64,000 bases of DNA from Adineta vaga (Eukaryota > Rotifera), in NCBI GenBank assembly GCA_021613535.1, contig CP075492.1:10230001-10294000 (forward strand), written 5' to 3'. The translations under genes and the position numbers were made by a program. The number at the start of each line of letters is the position of its first letter. The first letter of the stretch is position 1. Below, in pieces: positions 50,856 through 64,000 of this stretch. The notes under the pieces are model-generated. The model saw nothing but the letters and a program-made list of their open reading frames with translations. It was not told the DNA's origin and did not search any database.

Positions 50856-51909
50856 TTACATACGGAAGAATGATATAGTAAGGAATGAACATAATAGAAT
50901 GAAACATGAAGTCATCAAATGATGACTATCATTAGTATAAAAATAGGGTGAACTAGGATTATTAGGTGCATTGTTATTATTATTATTCACATCTCGATTT
51001 TGCATCCATGCATCACCTGTATTGGAACTGTATTGATTATTTGCCCAGGCATTATTGTTATTAGTCGCAGCCATTTGTCCACTATATGTATTGCTGTTAG
51101 GATATGAATTAGCATTGTACCCGTATTGGTTATTATTTGTATTTGTTGCTGGATTATATACATTCTTATTATTTAAAACTTGATTTGCGTTTGGTTGATA
51201 ACCGACTTGTGCATTAGAGGATTGATATCCGGAAGAACCAGCTGAACCTATGAAAAGAAAAGATGTGATTGTAATAAGAAAAACAACATATGTTCCTATT
51301 ACCTGCTGTCATAAGATGAGCATTATTATCTACCATATTCGTATTTCGTAAGAGTGGATTTGTTCCTGTTTGTCCACTGGCGGCTCCATACAACTGTGAT
51401 TGCTGTGGTTGCTGTTGTTGTAATTGTTGTTGCTGTAATTGTTGCTGTTGCAATTGTTGTTGTTGTTGCTGTAATTGTTGTTGTTGTAACTGTTGCTGTT
51501 GTACATTGTTTATCCCCATTGCATTCATTGTATTCGAAGGGTTTTGTTGTACGATCGTATTGCCATACTGATCTTTGTTCACTTGATTATTTAAATTTGT
51601 TCCATATAAATTTGTATTCTGTGGATAATTGTATCCTGCAGGTGCATTTCCAGCAGAAATTTGATTTCCATATAAAGATCCAGATGATAGTTGTTGCTGT
51701 TGTTGTTGACGTCGACGGCGAATAACATTTCCATTCATACCTAAAATAATCAGACAGTCATTGATTATCTTGTCTCGAAAAAAAAACCATATGCTATTTT
51801 TCTGTGTCCAGACAGAAGAAATTGAATTAGTTAGATAAGATAGACTCTTACCAGTAATGAAGAATGTTTGCAGAAAAAGTGAGACGATGATTACATGAAT
51901 CCAATACAT
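50856..51909 (-). CDS. Secreted Q/N-rich low-complexity protein, probably GPI-anchored; member of a tandem pair
   Basis: Three exons (51909-51852, 51740-51303, 51247-50856) splice in frame to 295 residues. Exon 1 is the signal peptide (MYWIHVIIVSLFLQTFFITG). Right after it comes NVIRRRRQ followed by glutamines and LSSGSLYG: a furin-like basic site and an LSS-x-x-YG start shared with the neighbouring gene at 52892-53703. The body has Asn/Tyr/Gly-rich repeats and a long Gln tract (about 51405-51500), then NNNN runs. The last residues (SHHLMTSCFILLCSFLTISF) are hydrophobic after a small-residue region, as in a GPI-attachment signal. It is predicted to be disordered and prion-like in composition. 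Function unknown; an adhesive, matrix or mucus role is a guess. Confidence 0.8.
51405..51500 (-). repeat. Poly-glutamine coding repeat (CAA/CAG with Leu interruptions)
   Basis: On the minus strand, runs of CAA and CAG codons spaced by Leu codons (QQLQQQ pattern). Reading the plus strand gives an artefactual Val-rich frame. Confidence 0.85.
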
Positions 51910-52891
51910 TCTATTAATTTGGTTGATGAAATGTTTTTCTTGAGAAAATCTAAAGGTTATGATTGATTTTAGCTTTAAATGAACGCAGATGATGAGGTGA
52001 CACTGCTTACATACACAGTGAGAGGTCAGCGAGACGGTAGCCTAGACTTTTTTTTTCTGTCTCAGGTGACACTACTCTATGTTGAACGAAAATTTCTCTC
52101 TTCTACTCAGACAGGAGACATAGGTAGAATAACGGCGAGGTCTTTTTTTCATTCTCTTTCTTTTCTTTCTTTGTACATAGTTAGTAGATATATTCTTTCT
52201 CTCTTTCTTGTCCTCATTCTCTCATTTTAAATGGTCATACGTAAAGAACGAGCAATCGCAGCAATAAATATAATCATGTCGTCTCTATTTGTCTGTACAG
52301 TTACCGTCGTTATCGTTCTCCTTCTATTCGATTTACTTCTTTTTTTCTCTTTATATTCAATGGAATATTTTTTTCTTGCTTTGTCTCTCTATCCACCAAA
52401 GAGACTAGAATTCGATTGCATTGAATCACTACATTTTGAATCACGATGACCGTTGTATATAGGTGAGAAGGAGAGAAAGAAAGAAATCTTTCTCTTTCTC
52501 GTCTTATTCTCTTCTTGCTTGTGAGTTATGAGAAAATATATGCCTTGAAATTAGTCATCATAAAAAGAACGTAGTCTATCGAGACAAACCTTATTTTATG
52601 ATATTTGATAGCAAATAAAATTATTAATTTTATCAGTCGTTTTTGTTGGTATATCATACAAGGATGTTAATATTCAAACAGCTTGAATTTAATTTAGAAA
52701 AGACGAAAAGAAAAAGAACACGAGACAAAAAAAACGAAAGAACTTTTACAGTTTGATAAGCAAATAGATAGCAATTGTATATAGTATTATTTAAATGAAA
52801 TAAACTTTGGTCCATACAAATAAAAAGAGTCCGTGAATGTGAAGGTCGACGTATTGTATGCATGTGTGAAATGAAGATGTTGTTGAATATC
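51910..52891. other. Intergenic region between the tandem low-complexity genes
   Basis: Pyrimidine-rich (many CTTT/TCTC runs, 52140-52220 and 52470-52515). It should hold the promoter of the Q/N-rich gene and the 3' UTR of the YG-rich gene. No exon supported. Confidence 0.6.
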
Positions 52892-53703
52892 TCACTTGCC
52901 TGTTGGGCCATTTGCTGGTGGCTTGTTAACGAGTGCAGATGGATTAGATCCAGAAGGATTGGCATCTGGTTTACTATTCAGAGCACCACCCGATCGCCCT
53001 TGAACATCACTACCACTTCGTGATTGTCGATACCACGGATTACCTATATTCAATAAATTACTATTTATGTTGCTTATATCATAATAAACGTTATTACCTT
53101 GGCCATATGAACCATATTGATTATATGAGCCTGTATTTCCATAACCATATAAATTAGATCCATATGCACCATATTGTCCAGTACCATACCCAGAGCTACC
53201 TAAGTTAGGATATTGATAATTGTAGTTTGATCCATACGGATTTTGTGTATTGTAACCGTATGCTACGAAAGAAAGTGAATGTTGTATTTCATTGAAAATC
53301 AAGATAAAATGATTCCAATCGCTTACAGTTAGAGCCGTACTGATTGTATGGATATCCTTGTCCATATTGACTGTACTGACCATATTGACCATATTGGCCA
53401 CCATATTGTCCTATACCTGAATATAGACCTGATCCATAATTATTTGTACCATAAGTATTGTAAGGATATGATCCACTATAGGTTGGATTATAGCTGCCTG
53501 CTCCAGTATATGTGCCCGAATAAGGGTACGAACTTTGACCATAATAACTTGATGATAATTGACGGCGTCTACGACGAACTCGACCATCAACAACTATTGA
53601 TAGAATCTCTTTTGTCTTAATTTATACTAATCAAAATGAAATCGTAAAACTTACAAGTCGAAGAGATAATCAAAAGAAGTACAATCAATTTAATCATTGC
53701 CAT
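52892..53703 (-). CDS. Secreted Y/G-rich low-complexity protein; member of a tandem pair
   Basis: Exons 53703-53655, 53593-53327 and 53262-52892 (228 residues), or 210 residues if a 54-base in-frame segment (53097-53044, bounded by GTAATA and ATATAG) is also spliced out. The signal peptide is MAMIKLIVLLLIISSTF. The mature start is VRRRRQLSSSYYG, parallel to IRRRRQ...LSSGSLYG in the gene at 50856-51909. The body is Tyr-Gly-Gln-Ser repeats (QYGGQYGQYGQYSQYGQ; GYGTGQYGAYGSNLYGYG). The tail is Ser/Gly/Pro-rich (SKPDANPSGSNPSA) and has no GPI-like hydrophobic end. It resembles structural or adhesive YG-rich secreted proteins by composition only. No family match is claimed. Confidence 0.84.
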
Positions 53704-55536
53704 TGCGTTACTCGTAGAAATATATATATATATGAATGACGTGTGTCTGAATGCTTATGTGAGTAGAAATGATTGCAGTATGTGTACAGTTACGTTATAG
53801 TTTATACAAATAATATTGATGATTGGCTCGATTTTTCTCTTTTTCCCTCTCTCTCTCTCTCTCTCTCTCTTTTGCTTCCACGCTTCCGACACTTTGTATA
53901 TCAATCCCTACAAATTTTCTATCCGCTTTTTTTCTCCTTGCCCTCAGTATGTGAGCGCTTGTCTTAGTGCATGTTTGGCCATGCCCTTTTACATGTAATA
54001 ATTGTAACTCTGCACTCGCATGATTAATATCGATTGTAGAAATCAAATGGATTTTTTTCGCAAGTATAGTCATAAAAATGTAAAAAGCTACAACAATATA
54101 TTCATATAAAATAAAGAACTACGAACAAAGTAGTCCATATAGGATTTGCATTTGAGTCATGTGTATGATGTTATGAAATAATTGTTCTTGGTTGGAAGAA
54201 TATGTGTACGCAATTTGATTTTATCATGAGATCAATTTCGAGAAAAAGTTTGATGAGATTGATAAGAATTAATACCTTGATTTTTCGATTAAATAATGGT
54301 AAAAATCTTCTTACTATATGAGAAATATGTATTTGATTTCATTCGAGGTGAGATAGTATAGAAATTCATGACCTTTTTAATGACGGTTTGATTTTTATAA
54401 CATCGAAATATAAGATTTTTCTTCTATAAGTCAAAAGAGAAAATAAAAGTGTGTAAATGTCTTTTTATATGTGATAAGTATTTTTTAAACATTGATGTGT
54501 GTCATTTCTGTTAAGATACTCAGTTGATTTGATTGTCGGAAAAAACAACGAAGGGTCCGTTAATTATTGAAACTATATACGATTATATAATTTCTGAAAT
54601 AGAACTAATTTTCAGCAATCTGTCATGCATGAAATTGTGATTATCAACACAAATATACATTCGATCAGTAATATCGTTCTCTAATTGGAATATATTTTGT
54701 TATTTTTCAAATAATCTAATACGCCGATGATTATCTATCATCGATCAATCGGAAAATATCGTTCAAAAGGAGCTTATTATCAATCAAGTCATCTTTTGTG
54801 AAAACAACAACGAATTTTTAATGAAAAAAGTTTATTTTTTTAATTAACTTTCTTTTTAGAATATAACTATGTATATATGTAAATAGACACTCGTTCATTG
54901 AGATGAAGACAAGGCCATAAATGACTTTCCTAGTATTTCATCACCTGATCTTGATTTGTATCCTTTGTATCGATGGATCGTTGTGTTAATCAATCCATCT
55001 GACGAAGTGAAACAAAAAATGAACGTACACAGGCAGCACATGAAGAAATCACATAGGATAAAAAAAACAGAAACAGTATGAACAGAAATCTATTACAGAC
55101 AAACAAAAGAAAGAAAGAACGAAAAACTTGTCTTCGCTTTGTCAAAAACGAAAATGAAAGAAAGTTTCTTGTTTTCTTCTTTAGATAGAGGTAAAGGAGC
55201 AATTAGAGAATAGAAAAGAAAAACGAAAACAGAAAAGGAAGAATATCTGACTGTAATGCACGCAATAGAATAAAAACAGCTTCATGATATATCCGTTCAA
55301 AAATGCTGTTAACTTGTCGCATAAATGTATACACACAAAATGAAAAAAATTTGATATGATGATGACGAATTTGTAAGATGAACATTGAAATAACCTTCAT
55401 TTCAATGGGAAATAACTTCTTTCGTTTTCAAAATCATTCTTCTTGGTTTTCTTTAGTAATCTTCTATCCTCGATTTTCTTATCTTCTAAAAAATAAATGT
55501 CCATCTGTCTAATCATCATCATCATCATCATCATCA
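53704..55536. other. Intergenic region (1.8 kb)
   Basis: (TA)n near 53721-53733 and a (TC)n run at about 53845-53870. The rest is AT-rich with no supported gene. The right end is the 3' flank of LENG8 with a CAT-type triplet repeat. Confidence 0.6.
55513..55536 (-). repeat. (TGA)8 triplet repeat directly after the LENG8 stop codon
   Basis: Read on the coding strand, the TAA stop at 55539-55537 is followed by eight TGA triplets in the same frame. Confidence 0.92.
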
Positions 55537-58500
55537 TTATTTTTCAAAAATGGCCCGACTTGCTTTGCAATCGATAGAAACACCTGTTGATAACTCATCA
55601 ATCAATATAATACCCAATGAACTAAGGTGTTTTTGACAAATATCATTCGACTCATAAGCCAACATCTGAGTAACAGCTTCGATCGGAATCGATGGAGTAA
55701 ATCTTTAAAAACGATTTCAATCAAAATAGTTACTAGCAATATCGAAATATCACTTACCCCCAGACTAAAGTTTTGAGCGTTTGTTTCCGATAAATATCAA
55801 TAAAAAGATTAACTAAACAACAAGCGAGTTGGGGTAGGGACCTATATATAATGAAGAAACGAATGTAATTTTTTCGGCGAATGGCCGTGCAAAGTTCTAG
55901 AGCAAGATTCAGATGTTCAATATCTTTGTTTGTGCTCTTCCCGTTGGCTGCTGCTGCATTTTTCACTGTATCAATATCCATTAGAATTCGATTGGCTTCT
56001 AAAAACAAGAAAAAAGATTAGTTTGAAACTATTACAATTTTACATTCTTACTTTTATAATCGTTTAGCAGCAACGAGTAGAGCAAACGATAAACAAGAAA
56101 TTCATTTATATGTATACGACTACAACCATTATCATACAATGTTTCTAATTGTGTTTGACATTGATTGAACTGTTCTCGATCACTCTAGGAAGAAAAAAAA
56201 CGTCGAAAAATGAGAGATAGACTTATTTTCTTCTTGCTTACCATTTCAAGGGCAATACGAGCATTTTCTTCGTAGACCAATACCGTAAAATCATTACGAA
56301 TTGATTGCACCATAAGATCTTGTCGAATACTTTTTAATTGATCACTTATATATGACCCATCTTTACTTGATCTATATTTATTCATAACAAAAGAAAAAGC
56401 ACGTTCAAGAATGGATAATGGACGAATAGTTGCAGGATCAGCTTCCTAAAAGTAAGTATCATTTGGTGAGAAAGAAATAAGTGATAGAAAAAAAACATAC
56501 ACTTGTCAAACGTAAATAGTTCTTTTCCAATTTTTGACATGTGCCTACCAAGGCTTTGTTATTATCACTTACTGTACTGAATGCACCAGGTGCTTGAATC
56601 TAAAACATAGGATAAAATAGAAAAAAGAAGTACAAAATAAATAGAAAAATAACTTACTGGTTTGATAACAGTTAATGTAGATTCGTTGACAAATCGACTG
56701 CGCCGTTTTTCTAATCTTTCACAGTGTTCAGGTTTTGCGCTAAAACTAGAAACAAAAGATTCTATTTCAAAGTTAAAAGTATGGTCATACTCTTCCAATT
56801 GGAATTTTTTATTTGGTTTCTTTGCTCGTCGACCTCTTCTTGAGCGTTTAAAACCAGTTGTAAACGGTGGTGGACTTGTCATATTTCTAAATGAGTCAAG
56901 TCGATTACAATAATTAGGTCTTTTGTTTTTCCTCGTTTATTTTACTTTTGTCGATAATTTGTATCATTATTAGATTTCGAAGATGATGAAGATGACGATG
57001 ATGATGAAGACGATGACGAACGTTTACGTGATGATGTAGTTGTTGTTTCATCATTATCGTCATCATCATCATTACCAAAAGCACGTTGAACAGATTCAGA
57101 TGTTACTGCACGAAGTTTGTTTAAACGAAGTAATTCTTCACGTTGTTTATTATCACTATATGAAGATTTAGCTAATTGAAGTAAAGTTGAATTTGTTGAA
57201 TCAAAAGTATTTGAACGTACATTTGATGATGTATCAGAACGAAGGAGAAATCTAAATAATAGAGATAAATTTTGAATTAATCGATATCAAGATAACTTAC
57301 TCAGGAATTGGTTTATTGAACCAATCAGTTGTATGAACAAGATTCTTTTGAAATGCATCAACAAGAATACCTTGAAACCATTCATCAGCTTGAGAACGTA
57401 ATAGATTTGTTGTACATCGATTTTCAATTGATTGCCAATATTTTCTTTAAAAAACAAAAGAAACAATTTTTTTATAACAAAACATATCAACAATTTATTA
57501 GTAAACTTACTTTAACGATTCAGGCCATTTCTGTTTATCACAGGCTAATTTAAATGCTTGGACAGCACTCATCATTACTCGTGACTCATTAGTATTTGTT
57601 GTATCCATCATAGTATCATCGTAACGATTTTCTGGCGGTGTAGCCATTGGTGTAGGAAATGAAGATAGGGATGTAGTTGGTGTTGGTTGTTGTTTGGGAG
57701 GTGAAGAGAAACGAGATCGTCTGCCTTGTTTATTCAAAGTATTTTGAGGACGAATATTTAATTGAAAGCGTATACCAGATTGTTGTGGTCTAGTTTGTCC
57801 GAGATTTGATGGTGGTGGAACATTATTGTAAGATGCAAATTGCTGCTGATTATTATTGTTACTAGTGATGGTATTATTATTATTATTGTTGTTGTTGTTG
57901 TTATTTGCTGGAAATCGATTACGATAAGAGGGTTGATTTTGTCTTGGTCGGAATGTTGGAGATGGATCTACAACAAATCGAAAGTATAAGGAAAAAAACA
58001 TTCAGTTTATTTTAATCTTACTAGGTTGCTGCCATTTAGATTGTGTTGTATTCATATGGTGTTGCTGTTGATGTTGTTGTTGAGAATTAAATCCATTGGA
58101 GACATTATTATTATTCACTGGAGGTACAGGTGCTGGAATTGGAGTTTGTAAATTAGCAAATGATTGATAGAGTTGATTCTGAAAAGCAGCTTGCTGAAAT
58201 AATGTCCATTGTAATGTCCAATCTTGATATGCCTCTGCTGTTGAAACAGTTGGAGGTGGAACACTCATGTCAAATTTTGGTAATGCTGTCGTTACAGGAG
58301 GAGGAGGAGGGAGAGGAGGAAGTGGTGGTGGTGGTGGTGGTGGTGGAAGAGACATTTCACTGTTCTAAATTTTCAAGAAAAAAGTTAATATTTGTCAATA
58401 TCAAGAAAAAACGATCATCTTACCGAACTGGACATCGATGGAAGAGGAGGAAGAGGTGGTGGCGGCGGTGGTAGTTGAAGAGAGTCTGATGGTGGAGGTG

Positions 58501-58612
58501 GTGGGACAGTCACAGTATTCATACGATGTTCTAACGATTGATTACTACCATTAGTATTGAAATAACCTGAAAAGAAGCCGGAATTAGATGCAGTGGCCGT
58601 TGTTTGCGACAT
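55537..58612 (-). CDS. LENG8: LENG8-like protein with SAC3/GANP domain
   Basis: A nuclear protein of the SAC3/GANP family, linked to mRNA processing and export. Multi-exon. The N-terminus is Pro-rich (PPPPPP tracts at 58300-58520, VPPPPPSDSLQLPPPPPP), then Asn/Gln-rich, then a conserved helical segment (MMSAVQAFKLACDKQKWPESLK). A Ser-rich and basic nuclear region (SSRKRSSSSSS, GFKRSRRGRRAKKPNKKF) follows. The SAC3 domain lies at 56560-55540: LEKNYLRLT, ADPATIRPLSILERAF, LKSIRQDLMVQSIRNDFTVLVYEENARIALEM, EFNQCQTQLETLYDNG, YIRFFIIYRSLPQLACCLV, and FTPSIPIEAVTQMLAY. It ends SIDCKASRAIFEK. This order and the signature ...SIRQDLxVQxIR... are LENG8-specific. Confidence 0.93.
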
Positions 58613-60198
58613 TGATTAAACAAAACAAAAAACAGAACTGCACAATTCTTATTGTATAATAAAATATGTATCAGAAGACAATGTAATGTATCACTATTTT
58701 AGATAGACGTTTGAAATTATTATTCAACAAACGAATTCGTCACTTTATATAGAAATAATGCCTAACATTACAGTTGAAAAGGCTGAGAAAAGTAGTCAAT
58801 GGCGCGTATCTCTCGATAGATGTCACATATTGCAGGAGAAAAACATGATTAGTTTACTATTATTTCCAATAAAGTAGAGGTTATTCATTCATATATTTTT
58901 GTATGTAATTCTGAGAAATAAGAACAGAATAAAAGAACGTTTTTTTTTATTCTTAAGTACTTGATCTGCCAGCGGAATGATATGTCATGCATCAAGAAAG
59001 ATTATTCTACTATCCTTATTTGACAGAATGTATCTAAGATTATTTCCGTAAAATTAGTCTTTTCTTCGGAATAAAATGAACTGTTTATCAAATTTCAATA
59101 TACTCATTAGACTGTTCTCTAATTTTTCTTTCTCAATAAAAGAAAAACAGACGAACATCTGGTTTGCATGATGACTACACTGAGCATATATGTCTGTCGA
59201 TAAAAAAAGGAAAAACATTATGACAATTAGCTTTTCTCATGTATATTTCTTTTTTGGTTACTTCTGCTATCTACATTGATGATTATTCCTCTTCCAATCT
59301 TTTTTTCTTTTTTTCTTTTTGGTCGTGTAACGAACGTTGAAAGCAGCGAACGCACTCTTTTTTCTTCTCCTGCCTTTGTCTATACTGTTGTTACAGAAAA
59401 ATATCGAGAAGAACGAACGTCGCTATCGATGACGATAAAAACGAGTTTATTAGATGAAGAAAAAATTTTTTTTCATAAGTATTTAGTTCGTTTTCATGTC
59501 ATGATCGATTCGTTTTTTTTGTTCTTAGAAGAAAAATAGTTAAGCTTTTTTTTCTCTCTTCCTTTTTCAAATAAAACATATATATATATATATGTATGTA
59601 TATATACTAACACAACAAAAAAAGAATTGATGATGACAGATTGAAATAACAGTGTGAATAAATGTCAAGGTCTTTCATTTTCTTTCTTTCTATACGGTAT
59701 TTTTCTATTCTACTAGTTTCTTGAGATTTTTAGTTTTTATAAAAGAAATTTTACTAATTACTTATATATCTTTGCGTGTAATTTCCTGTCTTTAATTCTT
59801 ACTATATTTTTATTTAATGTATTACTTTCCAAACTATTGTACAATAGTTTTAACGTACCGAATGGTTCATTGCTCTTTTTCTTTTTAGGATATAAAAGAA
59901 ATATTAGTTCTAATCAGAAAATTTCACTTTTCTCTTAGATATTATCGATCAGGTGATGATATATATATACAAGAGTTATTCTGCATATACATATATTTTT
60001 TAAACTGAATTATCTTGTATATTATTTATTATTTATTACAAGATTAACTAACCAATTTTTATAGTCAATCTTTATTTTATTAAGTGGTGTAAATCGACAG
60101 AAAGTTGATCCTTAACCAATTGGGTATAATACAAATTGTATTGTCGAATACTGAAACACATTTGTGTGTGATTATTGATTTTATATTAATAACTAGTA
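58613..60198. promoter_or_regulatory. Divergent intergenic region (LENG8 and EGR-like promoters)
   Basis: Genes leave in both directions. A (TA)n run is at about 59577-59591. I saw no clear CArG (serum response) box by eye. No gene. Confidence 0.4.
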
Positions 60199-63325
<3,127 letters not shown>

Positions 63326-63870
63326 AGATAATCTTTCTTGTATCTTATATTTAAAAAGTGTTTTTATGATTATTCAGCTAGAAAAAATGAGAAAACTTAT
63401 ATGAATGAACAGTGACTTGTATTTTCTTTTCTATGAGTGTATAAACAGTGATACGATCAAATAATGTGTTCTTTTTCTCTTTTTTGCTAAAAACTCTCTC
63501 TCTCGCTCTCTGTATGTGTTAACAGTACATCTCACAGTGAGTCTTTTTCTCGATTTCTCGCTTTATTCTTCTCTTTGTTTGTTGTTCTTAATGTATATTT
63601 TTATCTCTCACTCTCTCTTTCGTTTGTTGTTGTTGTTTTCTGTTGTTTTTTTACTTTATGAATTATTTGCTCTATCAGTCACAAAACATCATTATCGTTG
63701 AAAAATTTCTATACATAAAACATAACTATGTGTTTGTTTATTTATTTATTTATTTATGATAATAAGGAAATTTTGGAAGAGATTTAAAGATATTGAATAT
63801 GAGTTGAAATATATATAATTATATACGTATTAATCTCTATTTTCGTGTTTTTATTTTCTCAGACGAATAG
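63326..63870 (+). promoter_or_regulatory. EGR 3' UTR with AU-rich element; then 5' flank of the next gene
   Basis: At 63737-63757 a (TTTA)n run gives several overlapping ATTTA pentamers, the class II AU-rich mRNA-destabilising signal typical of immediate-early genes. A (TC)n tract lies near 63496-63510. An acceptor TTTTCTCAG at 63854-63862 precedes the next ATG by eight bases. Confidence 0.55.
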
Positions 63871-64000
63871 ATGTTACCACCAGCTTCACGTCGTCTTGCA
63901 TTACTTCTCTTGCTGATATTCAGCATTGTATTAGTTCGATCATCTATTAATCCACGTGATTCATTCGTTTGGTTCTTGGAAATTTTACCTGCAGTTCTGG
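63871..64000 (+). CDS. Partial membrane protein, N-terminus resembling the YjdF/DUF2238 family
   Basis: Only the first 43 codons are in the window. MLPPASRRLALLLLLIFSIV is a basic start plus the first membrane segment, followed by RSSINPRDSFVWFLEILPAV. The pattern I-x-P-x-D-x-x-x-W-x-L-E after TM1 is typical of the bacterial inner-membrane DUF2238 (YjdF) proteins, which suggests possible horizontal origin. This rests on a short motif only. The start is supported by an acceptor eight bases upstream. It is cut by the right edge. Confidence 0.5.
   Translation, partial: MLPPASRRLALLLLLIFSIVLVRSSINPRDSFVWFLEILPAVL

Noticed and set aside
51354-51725. Val-rich plus-strand frame
   Set aside because: Antisense reading of the poly-glutamine tract in the secreted low-complexity gene.
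53816-53998. Plus- and minus-strand frames across the (TC)n run
   Set aside because: Generated by the dinucleotide repeat; alternating Leu-Ser or Arg-Glu composition.

Overview
The window looks like nuclear DNA of a small, gene-dense, AT-rich metazoan. Typical animal genes (neprilysin, DGAT1, MED16, DHX34, SLC22, CAP, LENG8, EGR, a class A GPCR, an RFamide precursor) are cut by many GT-AG introns of about 50-65 bases. The small introns, the acceptor-like sequences placed directly in front of several ATGs (as expected for spliced-leader trans-splicing) and the gene styles make a bdelloid rotifer my best guess. That assignment is inference; no taxonomic search was possible.

Layout, left to right. 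1-3.6 kb: mostly non-coding, with a possible start exon of a leftward gene. 3.6-7.3 kb (+): M13 peptidase (neprilysin type), followed 147 bases later by a ZFC3H1-like RNA-decay scaffold (7.4-13.3 kb, +). 14.0-15.5 kb (-): DGAT1. 16.9 kb (-): tRNA-Thr(UGU). 17.1-17.7 kb (+): RFamide neuropeptide precursor. 20.5-23.4 kb (+): DUF229 alkaline-phosphatase-superfamily membrane protein. 23.9-25.8 kb (-): two small secreted proteins, one EMI-like. 26.4-27.8 kb (+): unrecognised multipass membrane protein. 27.9-30.8 kb (-): MED16. 32.5-33.8 kb (-): GPCR. 35.1-40.5 kb (-): DHX34. 40.7-41.8 kb (-): two small orphan membrane proteins. 43.0-45.5 kb (-): SLC22 transporter. 46.0-47.6 kb (-): CAP. 47.9-50.0 kb (-): CNBD2-like protein. 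50.9-53.7 kb (-): two tandem secreted low-complexity proteins sharing an RRRR-Q-LSS junction. 55.5-58.6 kb (-): LENG8. 60.2-63.3 kb (+): EGR-type zinc-finger factor. 63.9 kb to the edge (+): start of a YjdF/DUF2238-like membrane protein.

Most gene models were checked by splicing exons by eye. Reading frame was conserved across all junctions for neprilysin, DGAT1, the RFamide precursor, DUF229, the EMI-like protein, MED16, the GPCR and the low-complexity pair. Most genes are unrelated housekeeping or signalling genes. Four act in RNA metabolism or transcription (ZFC3H1, DHX34, MED16, LENG8), but nothing in the layout shows that they are co-regulated. The most original items are the tandem secreted low-complexity pair, the PYRF-amide precursor, a hairpin in the long EGR intron, the run of in-frame stop codons ending LENG8, the 12-base microexon in SLC22 and the candidate horizontally acquired gene at the right edge.
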